Source: an uncultured Mycoplasmatota bacterium
GTDB taxonomy: Bacteria; Bacillota_I; Bacilli_A; RF39; UBA660
Assembly: GCA_948465965.1 (NCBI GenBank)
Contig: CAOJYR010000016.1
Span: 1 to 33,013, forward strand
Reading direction: 5' to 3'
Length of the DNA stretch: 33,013 nucleotides
The notes under the pieces were generated by a model. That model was given only the letters and a program-made list of their open reading frames with translations. It was not told the DNA's origin and ran no database searches. Both the position numbers and the translations under genes were made by a program. Of the stretch, positions 8,578 to 16,385 are shown in pieces (within the stretch, counting starts at the first letter, position 1; each line of letters starts with the position of its first letter).

Positions 8578-10527
8578 CTATTGTGCTTTCATTTCAAATA
8601 GAATATCACGTAATTCCATAGCACGTTCAAAGTCTAAGTTTTTAGCAGCTTCACGCATTTCAGTCTCAATTGTTTCAATATTTTTGGCAATTTCTTTTTT
8701 CGTTAACTTTTTGATCTTTTTATCTTTTGTATCATCAATATTACTTACTACTTCCCTTATTTCTTTCTTTATGGTGGTTGGTGTAATATTATGTTTTCTA
8801 TTATATTCTTCCTGGATTTTTCTTCTTCTTGCAGTTTCTTCGATTGCATATTGCATAGAATCAGTTATCTTATCACCATACATAATAACATGTCCTTTGG
8901 CATTTCTTGCACAACGTCCGATTGTTTGAACAAGACTTCTAGAGCTTCTTAGGAATCCTTCTTTATCAGCATCAAGTATAGCAATTAATGATACCTCTGG
9001 AATATCAAGTCCTTCTCTTAATAAGTTTATTCCAACAATACAGTCATATTTTCCAGCTCTTAAATCATGTATTATTTTTAACCTTTCAAGAGACTTTATT
9101 TCTGAATGAAGGTAGGCTACCTTTATATCTAATTCTTTTAAATAATTTGTTAATTCTTCGCTCATTCTAATTGTTAGAGTAGTTATTAATACTCTTTCAT
9201 CTTTTTCTATTCTATCTCTTATTTCTCCTACTAAGTCATCAATTTGTCCTTCGGACGCTCTCACTTCAATTGTTGGGTCTAAAAGACCTGTAGGACGAAT
9301 GATTTGTTCTACATATTCTCCCTTTGTATGTTCAAGTTCTAAATCTCCTGGTGTTGCGGATACATAGATTACCTGATTTATTTTTTTCTCGAACTCATCA
9401 TATTTTAATGGTCTATTGTCTAAGGCACTAGGTAATCTAAATCCATATTCTACAAGATTCATTTTACGAGCTCTATCTCCATTATACATTCCTCTAACTT
9501 GTGGTAGTGTTACATGGGATTCATCAACTACTAGTAAATAGTCTTTTCCAAAGAAGTCCATTAACGTAGTAGGTGTTTGTCCTTTTTTTCGTCCAGCCAT
9601 TGGTGCAGAATAATTTTCTATACCTGTACAAAATCCTGTTTCTTCTAACATTTCAAGGTCGTATCTTGTTCTTTGTTCTAGGCGTTCTGCGGCTAATAAT
9701 TTATTATCAGCTTTAAGTTCTTCTAAACGTTCTTTAAGCTCATTTTTTATCCTAATAATTGCCTCTTTTAATTTTTCATCACTTACTACGAAATGGCTTG
9801 CTGGAAATAAACTGATTGTTTTTTTATTTGTTATAACTGTCCCTGTTAGGGAATCTATTTCACTAATGCGATCAATTTCATCTCCAAAAAATTCTATTCT
9901 ATATCCTTTAGAGTTCTCATAAGCGGGAATTACTTCTAAGATATCTCCTCTTACTCTAAAGGTTCCACGCTTAAAATCTAAATCATTTCTTTCATAAAGC
10001 ATTTCAACTAGTTTTGTTAAAATATTATTTCTTTGGACTTGATCCCCCACACTTAGCGTTAACATCTTATTTTTATATTCTTCCACTTCACCAATACCAT
10101 AGATACAAGAAACACTGGCTACTATTATTGTATCACTATATGATAAGAGATTACTTGTTGCGGCATGACGCATTTCATCTATTTCATCATTTATTGAAGA
10201 GTCTTTTTCTATATATGTATCAGTAGATGGAACATAAGCTTCGGGTTGGTAATAATCATAGTAGGAAATGAACAGGGACACATGACTTTTGGGAAATAAT
10301 TCACAAAGCTCAGAGTAAAGTTGCCCTGCAAGGGTTTTGTTATGGGCTAAAACGAGTGTTGGCTTATTCACTTTTTCTATTACGTTAGCAATTGTGAATG
10401 TTTTTCCAGTACCTGTTGCACCTAATAATACTTGTTCTTTTTTACCCTCTTTAATTCCCTGAACTAGTTTTTCTATAGCTTGTGGTTGATCTCCACTTGG
10501 TTTATACTTTGAAATAAGTTCGAACAT
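8578..10527 (-). CDS. uvrB: Excinuclease ABC subunit B
   Basis: UvrB is the helicase-like damage-verification subunit of nucleotide excision repair; it receives DNA from UvrA and recruits UvrC. The 649-residue protein has Walker [11 protein letters not shown] (near residue 38), the beta-hairpin [12 protein letters not shown] (near 93) that inserts between the strands, the DEAD-like motif VVDESH, the QTIGRCARN motif VI, and a C-terminal UVR domain ([13 protein letters not shown]) that contacts UvrC. An AGGAGG-like site precedes the ATG. A TATAAT lies at 10548-10553, without clear flanking consensus. No Bacillus-type SOS box was seen upstream. Confidence 0.98.
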   Translation of the reverse strand: MFELISKYKPSGDQPQAIEKLVQGIKEGKKEQVLLGATGTGKTFTIANVIEKVNKPTLVLAHNKTLAGQLYSELCELFPKSHVSLFISYYDYYQPEAYVPSTDTYIEKDSSINDEIDEMRHAATSNLLSYSDTIIVASVSCIYGIGEVEEYKNKMLTLSVGDQVQRNNILTKLVEMLYERNDLDFKRGTFRVRGDILEVIPAYENSKGYRIEFFGDEIDRISEIDSLTGTVITNKKTISLFPASHFVVSDEKLKEAIIRIKNELKERLEELKADNKLLAAERLEQRTRYDLEMLEETGFCTGIENYSAPMAGRKKGQTPTTLMDFFGKDYLLVVDESHVTLPQVRGMYNGDRARKMNLVEYGFRLPSALDNRPLKYDEFEKKINQVIYVSATPGDLELEHTKGEYVEQIIRPTGLLDPTIEVRASEGQIDDLVGEIRDRIEKDERVLITTLTIRMSEELTNYLKELDIKVAYLHSEIKSLERLKIIHDLRAGKYDCIVGINLLREGLDIPEVSLIAILDADKEGFLRSSRSLVQTIGRCARNAKGHVIMYGDKITDSMQYAIEETARRRKIQEEYNRKHNITPTTIKKEIREVVSNIDDTKDKKIKKLTKKEIAKNIETIETEMREAAKNLDFERAMELRDILFEMKAQ

Positions 10528-10590
10528 TTTTGCATCCTCCGTTCATTATTATAATAATTTTTGCCAATGATAATTTTTAATTTATTTACT

Positions 10591-11421
10591 TTAAATATCA
10601 CCTATAAGTTTATTTTTATCATCTTTTTCTAGCTCTTTTAATGACTTTTTAGGCGTTGGTAAATCTTCTGGCATTGTTCCACCAAGTCTTTTAATAGTAT
10701 TCCTAACTTCTTGTCCTACTTCATAATGAGTTTCTTTAGCTTTTCTTTCACCTTGTATATTATCTCTTTTTAATTTTTGTTCGGTTTGAGAAATTCTAAA
10801 TAGATTTGCAATTAATTCATCACTACCCATATTGTCCAAAATATCTTCTCTATATCTTAATTCTTTTCTTTTAGCAATATCATCTGCCGTTTCACCATTA
10901 TATAATCCTTTATACCCAGCATTATGAAACTCTCCAAAATTTTTAACACCCGCTTTTCTAGCTGCTTGATTTAAAGAATAATTTCCTTTTTTAGTCAAAC
11001 TTCTTTGATAAAATCTTTTTTCATCCTCAGTTAACAAGGAATATTCCTTTTCGGTTAATTCTTGGCGTCTTGTCTGAATTGCAAAATAAGTTTGGCCTAA
11101 AGCAACAACTTCTTTTCTAGGATCTGAGTTTTGCACTATTAAATAGCAAGCATATCTTGACAACTTATAATCTTCTATATTTCTTGAAGTTTTTGAACCT
11201 ATATTGACCATTTTGCCGGCGTCGGTAAAATGATCATAAACCATTTTGTTACTTAATTCACAGGCTGATTTTGCTTTCTCTATTACACTAGCAAAATTAC
11301 TCCATTTTGAATATTCAAGTGTACTCATTAATTCACGGGCGAGCCAATATTCATTACCATATCCATCAATATGCTTAATACTTTCAAATATTGTTTCATT
11401 ATATTCTTTAATTTCGTTCAT
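10591..11421 (-). CDS. dinD: DinD-like DNA damage-inducible protein
   Basis: The 276-residue protein matches the DinD/BRO-related layout. An N-terminal BRO-like domain has GNEYWLARELMSTLEYSKWSNF (about residues 18-39), then KMVNIGSKTSRNIEDYKLSRYACYLIVQNSDP (about 83-114). The C-terminal half is helical and charged, ending KELEKDDKNKLIGDI. E. coli DinD is SOS-induced and inhibits RecA strand exchange; many homologs sit on mobile elements. I chose ATG 11421 with GGGGGA about 9 bases before it. It is next to uvrB but in its own unit with an extended -10 promoter; no LexA-type operator was recognised. Confidence 0.85.
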   Translation of the reverse strand: MNEIKEYNETIFESIKHIDGYGNEYWLARELMSTLEYSKWSNFASVIEKAKSACELSNKMVYDHFTDAGKMVNIGSKTSRNIEDYKLSRYACYLIVQNSDPRKEVVALGQTYFAIQTRRQELTEKEYSLLTEDEKRFYQRSLTKKGNYSLNQAARKAGVKNFGEFHNAGYKGLYNGETADDIAKRKELRYREDILDNMGSDELIANLFRISQTEQKLKRDNIQGERKAKETHYEVGQEVRNTIKRLGGTMPEDLPTPKKSLKELEKDDKNKLIGDI

Positions 11422-11446
11422 TTTATTAATTCCCCCTTCTAACAAG

Positions 11447-11455
11447 ATTATAACA
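11447..11455 (-). promoter_or_regulatory. Extended -10 promoter for dinD-like gene
   Basis: The minus strand reads TGTTATAAT, 26 bases before the ATG at 11421, downstream of a terminator. No good -35 and no GAAC-N4-GTTC type SOS operator is visible around it. Confidence 0.65.
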
Positions 11456-11651
11456 TAACTTTTACCATTTTTTTAAAGCTTATATAATCTATTATTAGAA
11501 GAACTTTAGAGAAAAGTTTTAATTTTTCTTAGGATTATGATTGATTTTTATTTAGCTTATATTTTCATTTTAATTTTCCTACTGGAAATTTAATGTTGGT
11601 TATATTAATATTCTTAAAAACAAACAAGTTAATGAGTTTATAAGTATTATG

Positions 11652-11688
11652 AAAAAGAAAAATACTAATATATGATTACTATTAGTAT
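11652..11688 (-). terminator. Terminator after the 11716-12546 gene
   Basis: On the minus strand an 8-bp stem (arms 11662-11669 and 11681-11688, 11-base loop) precedes TTTTTC and more Ts. It lies 28 bases after the stop of the orphan gene. The rest of the 294-base gap 11422-11715 holds the dinD promoter and AT-rich sequence with no other signal I can support. Confidence 0.75.
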
Positions 11689-11715
11689 GCTTTAATTATG
11701 AATATAGTATTGAAG

Positions 11716-12546
11716 TTATTGTTTCGATTTTTTATACACACGCTCTTCCTTACTTTTACTGTCTAAAACAGGAAAGATATGGAAGGGACTTTTTTTATCA
11801 TCTGTATATATGAACGCTGTATCTTTATACCAGAAGCATTCATAATTAATTCTAGTTTTTTGTCTAGAAATTAATCTATATACTTGTCTGTTTGCCCTAG
11901 TAGCTACAACAATATCCCAATTATCCATACACATTTCATTACAACATAAACAATATTTTTCTAAATCTCTACAAAATGAATTCTCATAAATCCCTTGTGG
12001 TAATAGATCCCAAAATTCTAAACCTAAATCATTAAGTGCAAAAATACTTAGTAATTCTTCTTCATGCAGCAACCTAGCTTTTTCATCAAATTTTTTTATA
12101 TACCTTTCAATCTCTTCTTTTTTTCTCCATCCATCAGGAAGATCATTATAGCGTGGAATCCAAAATGGTTCTGGTATCTCATTTTTAGTTACTTTATTTT
12201 TTCCTAATGTTGGATATTCAAAGTCCTGTTCTGATAAAAGGGACGTATCGATGTATGCAATTTCAGTACCTTGATCATTCGTTGCATACCATAATCCATA
12301 ATCAGCAAGGCGTAAATTTTTATACCCTTTTGGAATATACTTCGGTTTTTCTAGTTTGTATGGGGTTATAACATAGTTTGGTCTATTATCTCCCCATTCG
12401 TAGTTTATTCCGCTTATTTGAAAGTTCTTTGGAATGGGTAATTTATATATAGGTTCATTATTTCCTTTATTTTTTAACACAATTGTGTTATCTACTAATT
12501 CACTATATATTAAATCTGAATTATAATTAAAGTTAATTGCTGACAT
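11716..12546 (-). CDS. Orphan protein with a cysteine cluster
   Basis: I do not recognise this 276-residue protein. It is soluble-looking, with no signal peptide or membrane segment. It is tyrosine- and proline-rich in the first 120 residues (NYVITPYKLEKPKYIPKGYK near 56-75), has a helical charged middle (about residues 135-170), then five cysteines in CRDLEKYCLCCNEMC (about 192-206), suggesting a metal site, and a C-terminal beta-rich part. The gene starts 54 bases past the stop of the methyltransferase-fold gene and may be its operon partner. The ATG at 12546 has AAGGAG 8 bases upstream. No function is assigned. Confidence 0.72.
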   Translation of the reverse strand: MSAINFNYNSDLIYSELVDNTIVLKNKGNNEPIYKLPIPKNFQISGINYEWGDNRPNYVITPYKLEKPKYIPKGYKNLRLADYGLWYATNDQGTEIAYIDTSLLSEQDFEYPTLGKNKVTKNEIPEPFWIPRYNDLPDGWRKKEEIERYIKKFDEKARLLHEEELLSIFALNDLGLEFWDLLPQGIYENSFCRDLEKYCLCCNEMCMDNWDIVVATRANRQVYRLISRQKTRINYECFWYKDTAFIYTDDKKSPFHIFPVLDSKSKEERVYKKSKQ

Positions 12547-12600
12547 ACGATTTTCTCCTTTGTGATTATTTAAATATTCTTAGGGATACTATTAATAAAT

Positions 12601-13692
12601 TTATAATCTTGGCATTCTAAATGGAGCATCAAGTGTTTTCATCTTTGCCATACTTTTTGCTGTTATAAAATCTATTTGCTCTTTCATTTCTTTCGTTTTT
12701 TCCTTATTATTTAAATACCAATTTAACATGACTTCTCTGAAATTATCTAGTTTAATCATATCTCTTATATCCTCAATGTTATGTATTTTTCTTCCTTTAA
12801 GAATATCATCTGCTATCATCCTATTATAAATCATATCAAGATTATATCCTGTTATACTTGCTAAAAGACTAGATTGTATTGCTTCTTTTAATTCAGGCTC
12901 TAGCCAATAGGAAAAATCTACATTATCATACTTACTCTCAATTTCTAAACATTCTAAGTAGAGAGGTAGCATGTCTGGAGTATCTCTCCAAATATCAACA
13001 TTTATATAATCATATTCAGATAAATCTTCATTTTTAAGGTAGGCAATCGCATTTCCTTTAATGATATTTACTTTATCTTTGTGTTCAAATTGAGGTAGGA
13101 TTTCTTCAGTAAATAATGCTATAACATCTTCATTTAATTCTACAATATCAATGGAGGTAATACTATCTTTTAAGGATAACATATATGCAGCATATCCCAT
13201 TCCTAATCCACACAACAATACATTTCCAGATGCTTCGTTAATAAATGGAGCAAAGCTTTTTATTTCAAAAGGCTCTACAGTCATCCAACTTACTGCAGTA
13301 TCCCCTTCTACAATTCCCGGGAATCTTAAATTATCTTCACAATAGAAAAATGTATTTGTTTGTTCAAATGTATCTATATCTCTACTTTTTTCTAGGTATT
13401 TCGTTACTAATTCTCTTTTTATTATTCTTCTTTTATTTAGGGAAAAGTTATTTTTTTGTGCTCTTGGTATAGAGATATTTTGAAGATAAGCATTATTCAT
13501 GACTTCTTGTTTTTCTATTTTGACTAATTTTAGGTTATTATCCTTTATAGCATTTTTGAATTTATAAAAGTCACTAACGGTAATCATTCCACTATCAACC
13601 ATACCATCAAATTTTAATATAAGTGACTCTTTCATTAATTGATCTATTATTGCTTCTTTTACTTTATTTAAATTACTTTTATTTTTTGCCAT
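12601..13692 (-). CDS. Methyltransferase-fold (spermidine synthase-like) protein
   Basis: The 363-residue protein contains a class I SAM-dependent methyltransferase Rossmann core: motif I VLLCGLGMGYAAYML (near residue 160), an acidic strand end SIDIVELNED (motif II) that would hold the ribose hydroxyls, and DYINVDIW at the strand-4 position. This arrangement resembles spermidine synthase-like folds. The N-terminal 150 residues and C-terminal 80 residues are not recognised. The substrate is unknown and activity is unproven. The ATG has AAGGGGTG 7 bases before it and a good promoter 28 bases upstream (13720-13748). The metallophosphoesterase remnant lies directly upstream. Confidence 0.78.
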   Translation of the reverse strand: MAKNKSNLNKVKEAIIDQLMKESLILKFDGMVDSGMITVSDFYKFKNAIKDNNLKLVKIEKQEVMNNAYLQNISIPRAQKNNFSLNKRRIIKRELVTKYLEKSRDIDTFEQTNTFFYCEDNLRFPGIVEGDTAVSWMTVEPFEIKSFAPFINEASGNVLLCGLGMGYAAYMLSLKDSITSIDIVELNEDVIALFTEEILPQFEHKDKVNIIKGNAIAYLKNEDLSEYDYINVDIWRDTPDMLPLYLECLEIESKYDNVDFSYWLEPELKEAIQSSLLASITGYNLDMIYNRMIADDILKGRKIHNIEDIRDMIKLDNFREVMLNWYLNNKEKTKEMKEQIDFITAKSMAKMKTLDAPFRMPRL

Positions 13693-13719
13693 ATGATCGC
13701 ACCCCTTTAAACGTGCTTT

Positions 13720-13748
13720 ATTATATCATAAATTGGCTCTTTTGTAAA
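13720..13748 (-). promoter_or_regulatory. Promoter of the methyltransferase-fold gene
   Basis: The minus strand has a -35 TTTACA (13743-13748), a 17-base spacer and -10 TATAAT (13720-13725), also preceded by TGA as an extended -10 (TGATATAAT). It lies 28 bases before the ATG at 13692, and it overlaps the degenerated end of the upstream remnant gene. This is one of the best promoters of the window. Confidence 0.85.
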
Positions 13749-13761
13749 TCAATATCTTTTT

Positions 13762-13896
13762 TGGCACAATAATGATATTATCACCTAGGGAATATATCTT
13801 AGTAATTTCTAGCCTTCTTATATCTTCTAAGGCAGATTGGGTGAGTTCTAATAATGCATGTGAGTCTGTAAAAATTGCAATTTTTATTTGTGATTG
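13762..13896 (-). pseudogene. Metallophosphoesterase remnant (N-terminal fragment)
   Basis: Translation of the minus strand gives KIAIFTDSHALLELTQSALE (starting at 13884) followed by a short helix and IYSLGDNIIIVP. The DSH motif and, about 35 residues later, GDN are the first two metal-binding motifs of calcineurin-like metallophosphoesterases; the usual reading after GDN is IGxGPNP, which is changed here to IIIVP. The rest of the enzyme is missing: the frame stops at 13726 inside the promoter of the next gene. The frame has no ATG start in this stretch and a TAA at 13900-13902. It is a decayed gene fragment, probably once part of this gene row. It is too short to show as a long open frame. 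Confidence 0.75.
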
Positions 13897-13927
13897 GTTT
13901 TAATTATTCGTATATAATACTACACCT

Positions 13928-14350
13928 TTAAAATTTTATTCTTTTATCATTGCCTATACTAATATCTAAATAGTCACCTTGTATATCTATATCATTTCTT
14001 ATTTTTAAATCGGGAATATGATTAGTCATTCTATAAAATAAATTAATTAGGTTTTCTGTTTTTAGTTTACTAATTACATCTTGTTTATCAACAATATGAT
14101 TATACCATTTTAGGCTATGTTTATATTCCTTTAATCTATATTTTTTTCTAGATTCACTTAAATATTTTAAGTCCTCCAGCGCGTCACTATTCCATTTTTT
14201 AGGAAAGTTTTCTTTTTCTCTTTCACTCAATAATTCATGATAGCGATAGGATAGAACCTGTAGTATTGGAACTTTTATTTTTGTAATGTTGTGCTCTTTT
14301 AAGAGATTTATGAATAAAAGCATTGAATATACTTGATTGGGATGTACATT
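13928..14350 (-). pseudogene. C-terminal part of a frameshifted orphan gene
   Basis: This frame starts as an isolated ATG at 14323 (131 residues), but that ATG has no ribosome binding site. Upstream of it, the same frame continues back through VHPNQVYS to about 14350, joining smoothly to the preceding gene's reading frame. The product is a charged, tyrosine-rich protein (PILQVLSYRYHELLSEREKE, then KHSLKWYNHIVDK) with no recognised domain. The best reading is one ancestral gene of about 400 residues split by loss of one base near 14350. Whether this is a true mutation or a sequencing artefact is open. Confidence 0.75.
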
Positions 14351-15087
14351 GGATTATCTATTCCTTTATTTAGTTGGTATAGCATTCTTTCTACTTTATT
14401 TATTTTTGTTGAATTACAATCATTTTGAATTCCATATATGTAACAGGTATTATCATCTGCTATATCATAATGAATATGTGGTAGAGAGTGAATATTTCCC
14501 TCTTTATCCTTGATTTTAAAACTCATGTTTCTACTAGTTTCATCCCAGGTTGTATTTAAATTACTTTTTATATAAACATCGTAGTCATAAAGATTAGTAT
14601 ACTTTTGTTCAAACTTATAGCTATCAAACTTATCATTCTTAATAAATTGCAGTTGTCTATTTAAAAATTTCTCTACATTGTTAAAATCTGTTACACCCAT
14701 ACGAAGCCATATCCTACGCATAACTAGGATTGCAAGAGCTCGTGCGCTATAATGATCTCCATATACATTATATAGGCGTACTAAATTATTCGTAATATCT
14801 GTTAAATAATTAAAAAAGTCATACTCATCCTTTACTATGATTGTCGGAACAGACTCATCTGCATTATTTTCCGGTCTTAATCTTTCTATATCTTCCTCGT
14901 GAATATTTGGTGTCCAGCCATCTTTTATGGTAAATGGGTGTTTCATTACAGTTTCGAACAAATCAAATGCTTCATTTGGAAAGATAATATTGAAATTTGG
15001 CGTTTCTGTTTCTTTTTTTATTTCAAAACTTGTATGGTTTACAAACAGCTCAACAATTTCTTTAAATGTTACTTTATTATCGTTCAA
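14308..15087 (-). pseudogene. N-terminal part of a frameshifted orphan gene
   Basis: This 259-residue frame starts at a TTG (15087) with AAGGA about 10 bases upstream. I recognise no domain. It contains a helical stretch YFDYLTDITNN-like (NYLTDITNNLVRLYNVYGDH, about residues 93-112), VMRRIWLRMG, and a beta-rich end with SLPHIHYDIADDNTCYIYGI. The tail after YQLNKGIDN (PMYIPIKYIQCFYS) reads out of frame; in the alternative frame the sequence continues as VHPNQVYSMLLFINLL into the next frame. The ancestral protein probably acted as one chain of about 400 residues. A partial product may still be made. Confidence 0.7.
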
Positions 15088-15267
15088 TATAATTCATTCC
15101 TTATCTTAATTTTTAGGTCTACTTTAATCCTTATTATTATAATATCTTTTCTTTACCTTTTTCCAAATATGACTTGCACTTTCAAGGGGGTTCTTCTGTT
15201 CTTATGGTCATATCTTCCTTTTTTATTGTCTTTATAGATTGTGAATAGTCTACATTCATTTATCCTG

Positions 15268-15774
15268 TTATTCTTTAACAAAATATTTATATACTTTATT
15301 ATTCCCTATTTCTCTTATTGTTGGTTTATCATAGAAGTCATCTAAATCAAATTCTTTAAGTAATTTTTCTCTACTTGTACTTGTTGTATATAAACTTACT
15401 AATACTCCTATGGTATCTAGTTCACAGTTATCTGTTTTAAGTATGAATTCTAAGTCTCTATTTTTTCTTTTTTTGATTTCTATTTTGAAGTTATCTTTCG
15501 ATTCATGTTCCCATACTCCATCGTTATTAACAGAGATAGTAACATTACCAATTTCTCCCTCATGTGTTCTTTCTTGTAATTCATCTAATGATTTAATTCC
15601 TTCTAGATCAATTTTTGCTTCTATTGCTCCACTTACTACATTCTCGCCAAATAAGGCAGGATAAAATTCTGTTGTTATTATTAGTGTAATAATATTTTTT
15701 TCTTTATACATTCTTTGTCTTATATTTACTTCAGTAAATTTCTCTTTAAATTCTATATCATTTATTTTTAACAT
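15268..15774 (-). CDS. Orphan beta-rich protein
   Basis: I do not recognise this 168-residue protein. Alternating hydrophobic strands (NIITLIITTEFYP near residues 27-39, VVSGAIEAKIDLEG near 46-59, GNVTISVNNDGVWEH near 76-90, and FKIEIKKRKNRDLEFILKT near 96-114) suggest a beta-sandwich-like core; the end is helical and acidic (FDLDDFYDK). There is no signal peptide. GAGGAGTG lies 7 bases before the ATG. It is divergent from the GNAT gene, and a 16-base inverted repeat lies in the shared gap. It is separated from the frameshifted gene by about 180 bases. No function is assigned. Confidence 0.7.
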   Translation of the reverse strand: MLKINDIEFKEKFTEVNIRQRMYKEKNIITLIITTEFYPALFGENVVSGAIEAKIDLEGIKSLDELQERTHEGEIGNVTISVNNDGVWEHESKDNFKIEIKKRKNRDLEFILKTDNCELDTIGVLVSLYTTSTSREKLLKEFDLDDFYDKPTIREIGNNKVYKYFVKE

Positions 15775-15801
15775 ATTAACACTCCTCTTTTAATTAGCTA
15801 T

Positions 15802-15817
15802 GTACTATAGTCAGTAC
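15802..15817. promoter_or_regulatory. Inverted repeat between divergent genes
   Basis: GTACT and AGTAC flank six bases (ATAGTC), with ACTATAGT as an inner palindrome, 28 bases from the ATG at 15774. It sits in the leader or promoter region of the 15268-15774 gene. It could be an operator, or a short hairpin, since six Ts follow it on the plus strand. No regulator can be named. Confidence 0.35.
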
Positions 15818-15869
15818 TTTTTTATTTATAATACTACATTAAAACTTATATGGCAAGACTTGATAGTTT

Positions 15870-15878
15870 TGGTATAAT
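15870..15878 (+). promoter_or_regulatory. Extended -10 promoter for the GNAT gene
   Basis: The plus strand reads TGGTATAAT, a consensus extended -10, 20 bases before ATG 15898. The start would fall almost at the AAGGAG ribosome binding site (15885-15890), giving a very short leader. No good -35 is seen. Confidence 0.65.
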
Positions 15879-15897
15879 ATATATAAGGAGAAATATT

Positions 15898-16359
15898 ATG
15901 GATATTAGAAGTCTTAATGATGAAGAAGTTGATGCTGCTTTAGAATTCTCTTTTCATCAACTAATTGATACTACTCAATTCTTTAAATTTAAGGATTATT
16001 ATGATTTGGCATTAAAAAAATATAAAGAATTGGCAAGAAATTATCATCAAGAGAATAACACTCTATTTATTGGATACTATTTAGAGGATAAATTGGTTGG
16101 ATTATTAGAGATTAACGATTGCTATATTAACCAGATTGCAGTAGATAGGAATTTTAGAAATCAGGGAATAGGGTATAATTTATTTTTTTTTGCTATTCGT
16201 AATAAAAAAGATGGTGAGATCGTTTGTTTAGATGCAGCAATGAATATTGTCCATTATTATGAAAAATGGGGATTTGTAATAAATGGAGAGTTGAATAAGA
16301 AAACGAATTCTATTAAGATGAAATATACAGTTTCTAATAAAAATAAAAGCTATTGGTAG
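15898..16359 (+). CDS. GNAT family N-acetyltransferase
   Basis: This 153-residue protein has the GNAT fold pattern: a central strand IGYYLEDKLVGLLEI (about residues 58-72), strand 4 CYINQIAVDRNFRNQGIGYNLFFFA with the acetyl-CoA pyrophosphate loop R-N-Q-G-I-G (about residues 87-92), and the late motif MNIVHYYEKWGF typical of the family. The acceptor substrate is not evident. ATG 15898 has AAGGAG 7 bases before it; the longer frame that begins at 15850 would begin upstream of the promoter. It is one of only two plus-strand genes, ending in a hairpin shared with the convergent ABC gene. Confidence 0.88.
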   Translation: MDIRSLNDEEVDAALEFSFHQLIDTTQFFKFKDYYDLALKKYKELARNYHQENNTLFIGYYLEDKLVGLLEINDCYINQIAVDRNFRNQGIGYNLFFFAIRNKKDGEIVCLDAAMNIVHYYEKWGFVINGELNKKTNSIKMKYTVSNKNKSYW

Positions 16360-16382
16360 AAAGTTATATACCATTAGCTTTT
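16346..16382. terminator. Bidirectional terminator between GNAT and ABC genes
   Basis: A stem of 7 + 5 base pairs with one T-T mismatch (arms 16346-16358 and 16369-16381) has a T run on each strand: TTTT on the plus side, and TTTTATTTTT on the minus side. The left arm overlaps the last codons of the GNAT gene. It serves both converging genes. Confidence 0.75.
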
Positions 16383-16385
16383 CAT

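Noticed and set aside
10528-10590. LexA/SOS box upstream of uvrB and of the dinD-like gene
   Set aside because: No GAAC-N4-GTTC pattern was found in either upstream region, so SOS control cannot be supported here.
14320-14360. Programmed -1 frameshifting as an explanation for the split orphan gene
   Set aside because: There is no X XXY YYZ slippery heptamer before the break and no clear downstream structure. A simple one-base loss or sequencing error fits better.
15850-15898. Longer start of the GNAT gene at 15850
   Set aside because: The longer frame starts before the extended -10 at 15870-15878. The AAGGAG at 15885-15890 serves the ATG at 15898.
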